Positions 24,098 to 24,900 of a DNA stretch of 24,900 nt are shown one piece after another. Made by a program: the position numbers and the translations under genes. Location: positions 1-24,900 of the forward strand of contig JAAYHT010000256.1 in NCBI GenBank assembly GCA_012735285.1, read 5' to 3'. Below the pieces are notes generated by a model, which was given only the letters and a program-made list of their open reading frames with translations, did no database searches and was not told the DNA's origin. The stretch is from Clostridiales bacterium (GTDB lineage: Bacteria > Bacillota > Clostridia > Peptostreptococcales > Anaerovoracaceae). The first letter of the stretch is position 1, and each line of letters begins with the position of its first letter.

Positions 24098-24220
24098 TGC
24101 GTTATGTGCAAAATCCATTTAGCCCCGGATTAATTATATATTAAAAACTTGCCAAGGTGGGGTGAAACGCCTTGGCTAAAAATATGTTAGGTGCATGTTA
24201 GGCACAGGAGGTGTAACAAG
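24098..24220 (+). promoter_or_regulatory. Structured mRNA leader of rplM, candidate L13 leader
   Basis: The leader is about 120 bases, long for a simple gene. It holds a hairpin of GCCAAGG (24151-24157) with CCTTGGC (24170-24176), around a G- and A-rich loop. A smaller hairpin follows, GTGC (24191-24194) with GCAC (24202-24205), ending directly at the ribosome binding site. There is no T run after either, so control would be of translation rather than termination. Firmicutes are known to carry a conserved L13 leader thought to mediate autoregulation; I cannot confirm the match without its covariance model. Confidence 0.5.
24206..24213 (+). promoter_or_regulatory. Ribosome binding site of rplM
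   Basis: AGGAGGTG lies 7 bases before ATG 24221, a near-perfect site. It decides against the in-frame GTG at 24191, which lies in the leader hairpin. Confidence 0.9.
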
Positions 24221-24649
24221 ATGAAATCATTCATAGCAAAGCCTCATGAAGTAGGAAGAAAATGGTATGTAATAGATGCTGAAGGTAAAACTCTAGGAAG
24301 ATTAGCTTCAGAGGCTGCTTCTATATTAAGAGGTAAGAAGAAACCTATTTTTACGCCACATGTAGATACTGGTGATTACGTAATCATAGTAAATGCAGAG
24401 AAAGTAGAAGTTACAGGCGATAAAAGGAAAAAGAAGATCTACAAACACTACACAGGTTTTCCAGGCGGATTAAGAGAAATAACATTCGAAAAATTGCAAG
24501 CTAAAAAGCCAGAAGAAATAATTAGACATGCAGTAAAAGGAATGTTGCCTAAAGGTAGACTTGGAAGAAAGATGTTTAAGAAACTAAGAGTGTATGCAGG
24601 ACCCGAACACAAGCATACAGCTCAACAGCCAGAAGTTTGGGAATTCTAG
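24221..24649 (+). CDS. rplM: Ribosomal protein L13
   Basis: A 142-residue protein of the large subunit, an early assembly protein bound to 23S rRNA. Typical segments are KWYVIDAEGKTLGRLAS near the start, GDYVIIVNAEKV in the middle, and AVKGMLPKGRLGRKMFKKLRVYAGPEHKHTAQQPE at the end (two adjoining conserved blocks). Length is normal. It is followed 18 bases on by rpsI, the universal partner. Confidence 0.98.
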   Translation: MKSFIAKPHEVGRKWYVIDAEGKTLGRLASEAASILRGKKKPIFTPHVDTGDYVIIVNAEKVEVTGDKRKKKIYKHYTGFPGGLREITFEKLQAKKPEEIIRHAVKGMLPKGRLGRKMFKKLRVYAGPEHKHTAQQPEVWEF

Positions 24650-24667
24650 GGAGGGGAGGAATCGAAA

Positions 24668-24900
24668 ATGGCAAGTACGCAATATTATGGAACCGGTAGA
24701 AGAACATCTTCCGTTGCTAGAGTCAGATTAATCCCTGGGAAAGGCGAAATAATTGTAAATAAAAGACCTTTGGATGAATACTTTGGTACGGAAATTGTTA
24801 AAAGAGAGGTTAATAGACCTTTTGAGATAGTTGGTGCAGAAGGTAAGTTTGATGTTAAAGCTACAGTTAGAGGCGGTGGCTTTACTGGTCAAGCTGGAGC
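24668..24900 (+). CDS. rpsI: Ribosomal protein S9, 3' end outside the window
   Basis: The first 77 codons of S9 are present; the frame is open at the window edge. The start YYGTGRRTSSVARVRL, then GKGEIIVNKRPLDEYF, and the beginning of the RGGGFTGQAGA segment are diagnostic. S9 belongs to the small subunit head and its C-terminal tail reaches the P site. GGGGAGGA precedes ATG 24668. Confidence 0.97.
   Translation, partial: MASTQYYGTGRRTSSVARVRLIPGKGEIIVNKRPLDEYFGTEIVKREVNRPFEIVGAEGKFDVKATVRGGGFTGQAG

Overview
The window looks like chromosomal DNA from a low-GC, Gram-positive anaerobe of the class Clostridia. The basis is AT-rich intergenic DNA, strong AGGAGG-type ribosome binding sites, a crotonase plus 3-hydroxybutyryl-CoA dehydrogenase pair of clostridial type, an LCP wall-polymer ligase next to an SLH-domain protein, and the gene order rho / DUF1385 / prmC / rpmE / prfA / sua5 / rpiB / upp. 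All confident genes are on the + strand. I see no rRNA, tRNA, CRISPR array, insertion sequence or phage gene.

Layout. (1) 1-373 has no confident gene: two adjacent hairpin terminators and a stretch whose minus strand holds short protein-like frames. (2) 374-1912 encodes an FAD oxidoreductase with a C-terminal Rieske domain. (3) 1918-9378 looks like one long transcription unit, from a good sigma-A-type promoter to a terminator. It carries an MBOAT O-acyltransferase, an SGNH-type partner, a membrane-anchored nucleotide-sugar 4,6-dehydratase, glucose-6-phosphate isomerase, crotonase and 3-hydroxybutyryl-CoA dehydrogenase, with a possible internal promoter before pgi. (4) 9472-15035 holds an LCP protein, an SLH protein, Rho, a DUF1385 membrane protein and PrmC. 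(5) rpmE (L31) has its own promoter and terminator. (6) 15407-19928 is prfA, sua5, rpiB, upp and tyrS, ending in a strong terminator. (7) 20003-24043 is a MacB-type ABC exporter with a membrane-anchored, multi-domain extracellular protein between ATPase and permease. (8) 24063-24900 is the rplM-rpsI unit, with a consensus promoter and a structured leader; rpsI runs off the end.

How the genes may work together. The acyltransferase pair, the sugar-nucleotide dehydratase, Pgi, LCP and SLH proteins fit making, O-acylating and anchoring an envelope glycan and binding proteins to it; this is inference from context. PrmC methylates the GGQ glutamine of release factor 1, encoded close by. Crt and Hbd interconvert acetoacetyl-CoA and crotonyl-CoA, and Hbd carries an altered cofactor-binding loop suggesting NADP(H) use.

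Most of the window is ordinary core genome. The parts most worth a second look are the ABC exporter with its beta-sandwich partner, the Hbd cofactor loop, the acyltransferase/dehydratase module, the charged insertion in Rho, and the leader of rplM.
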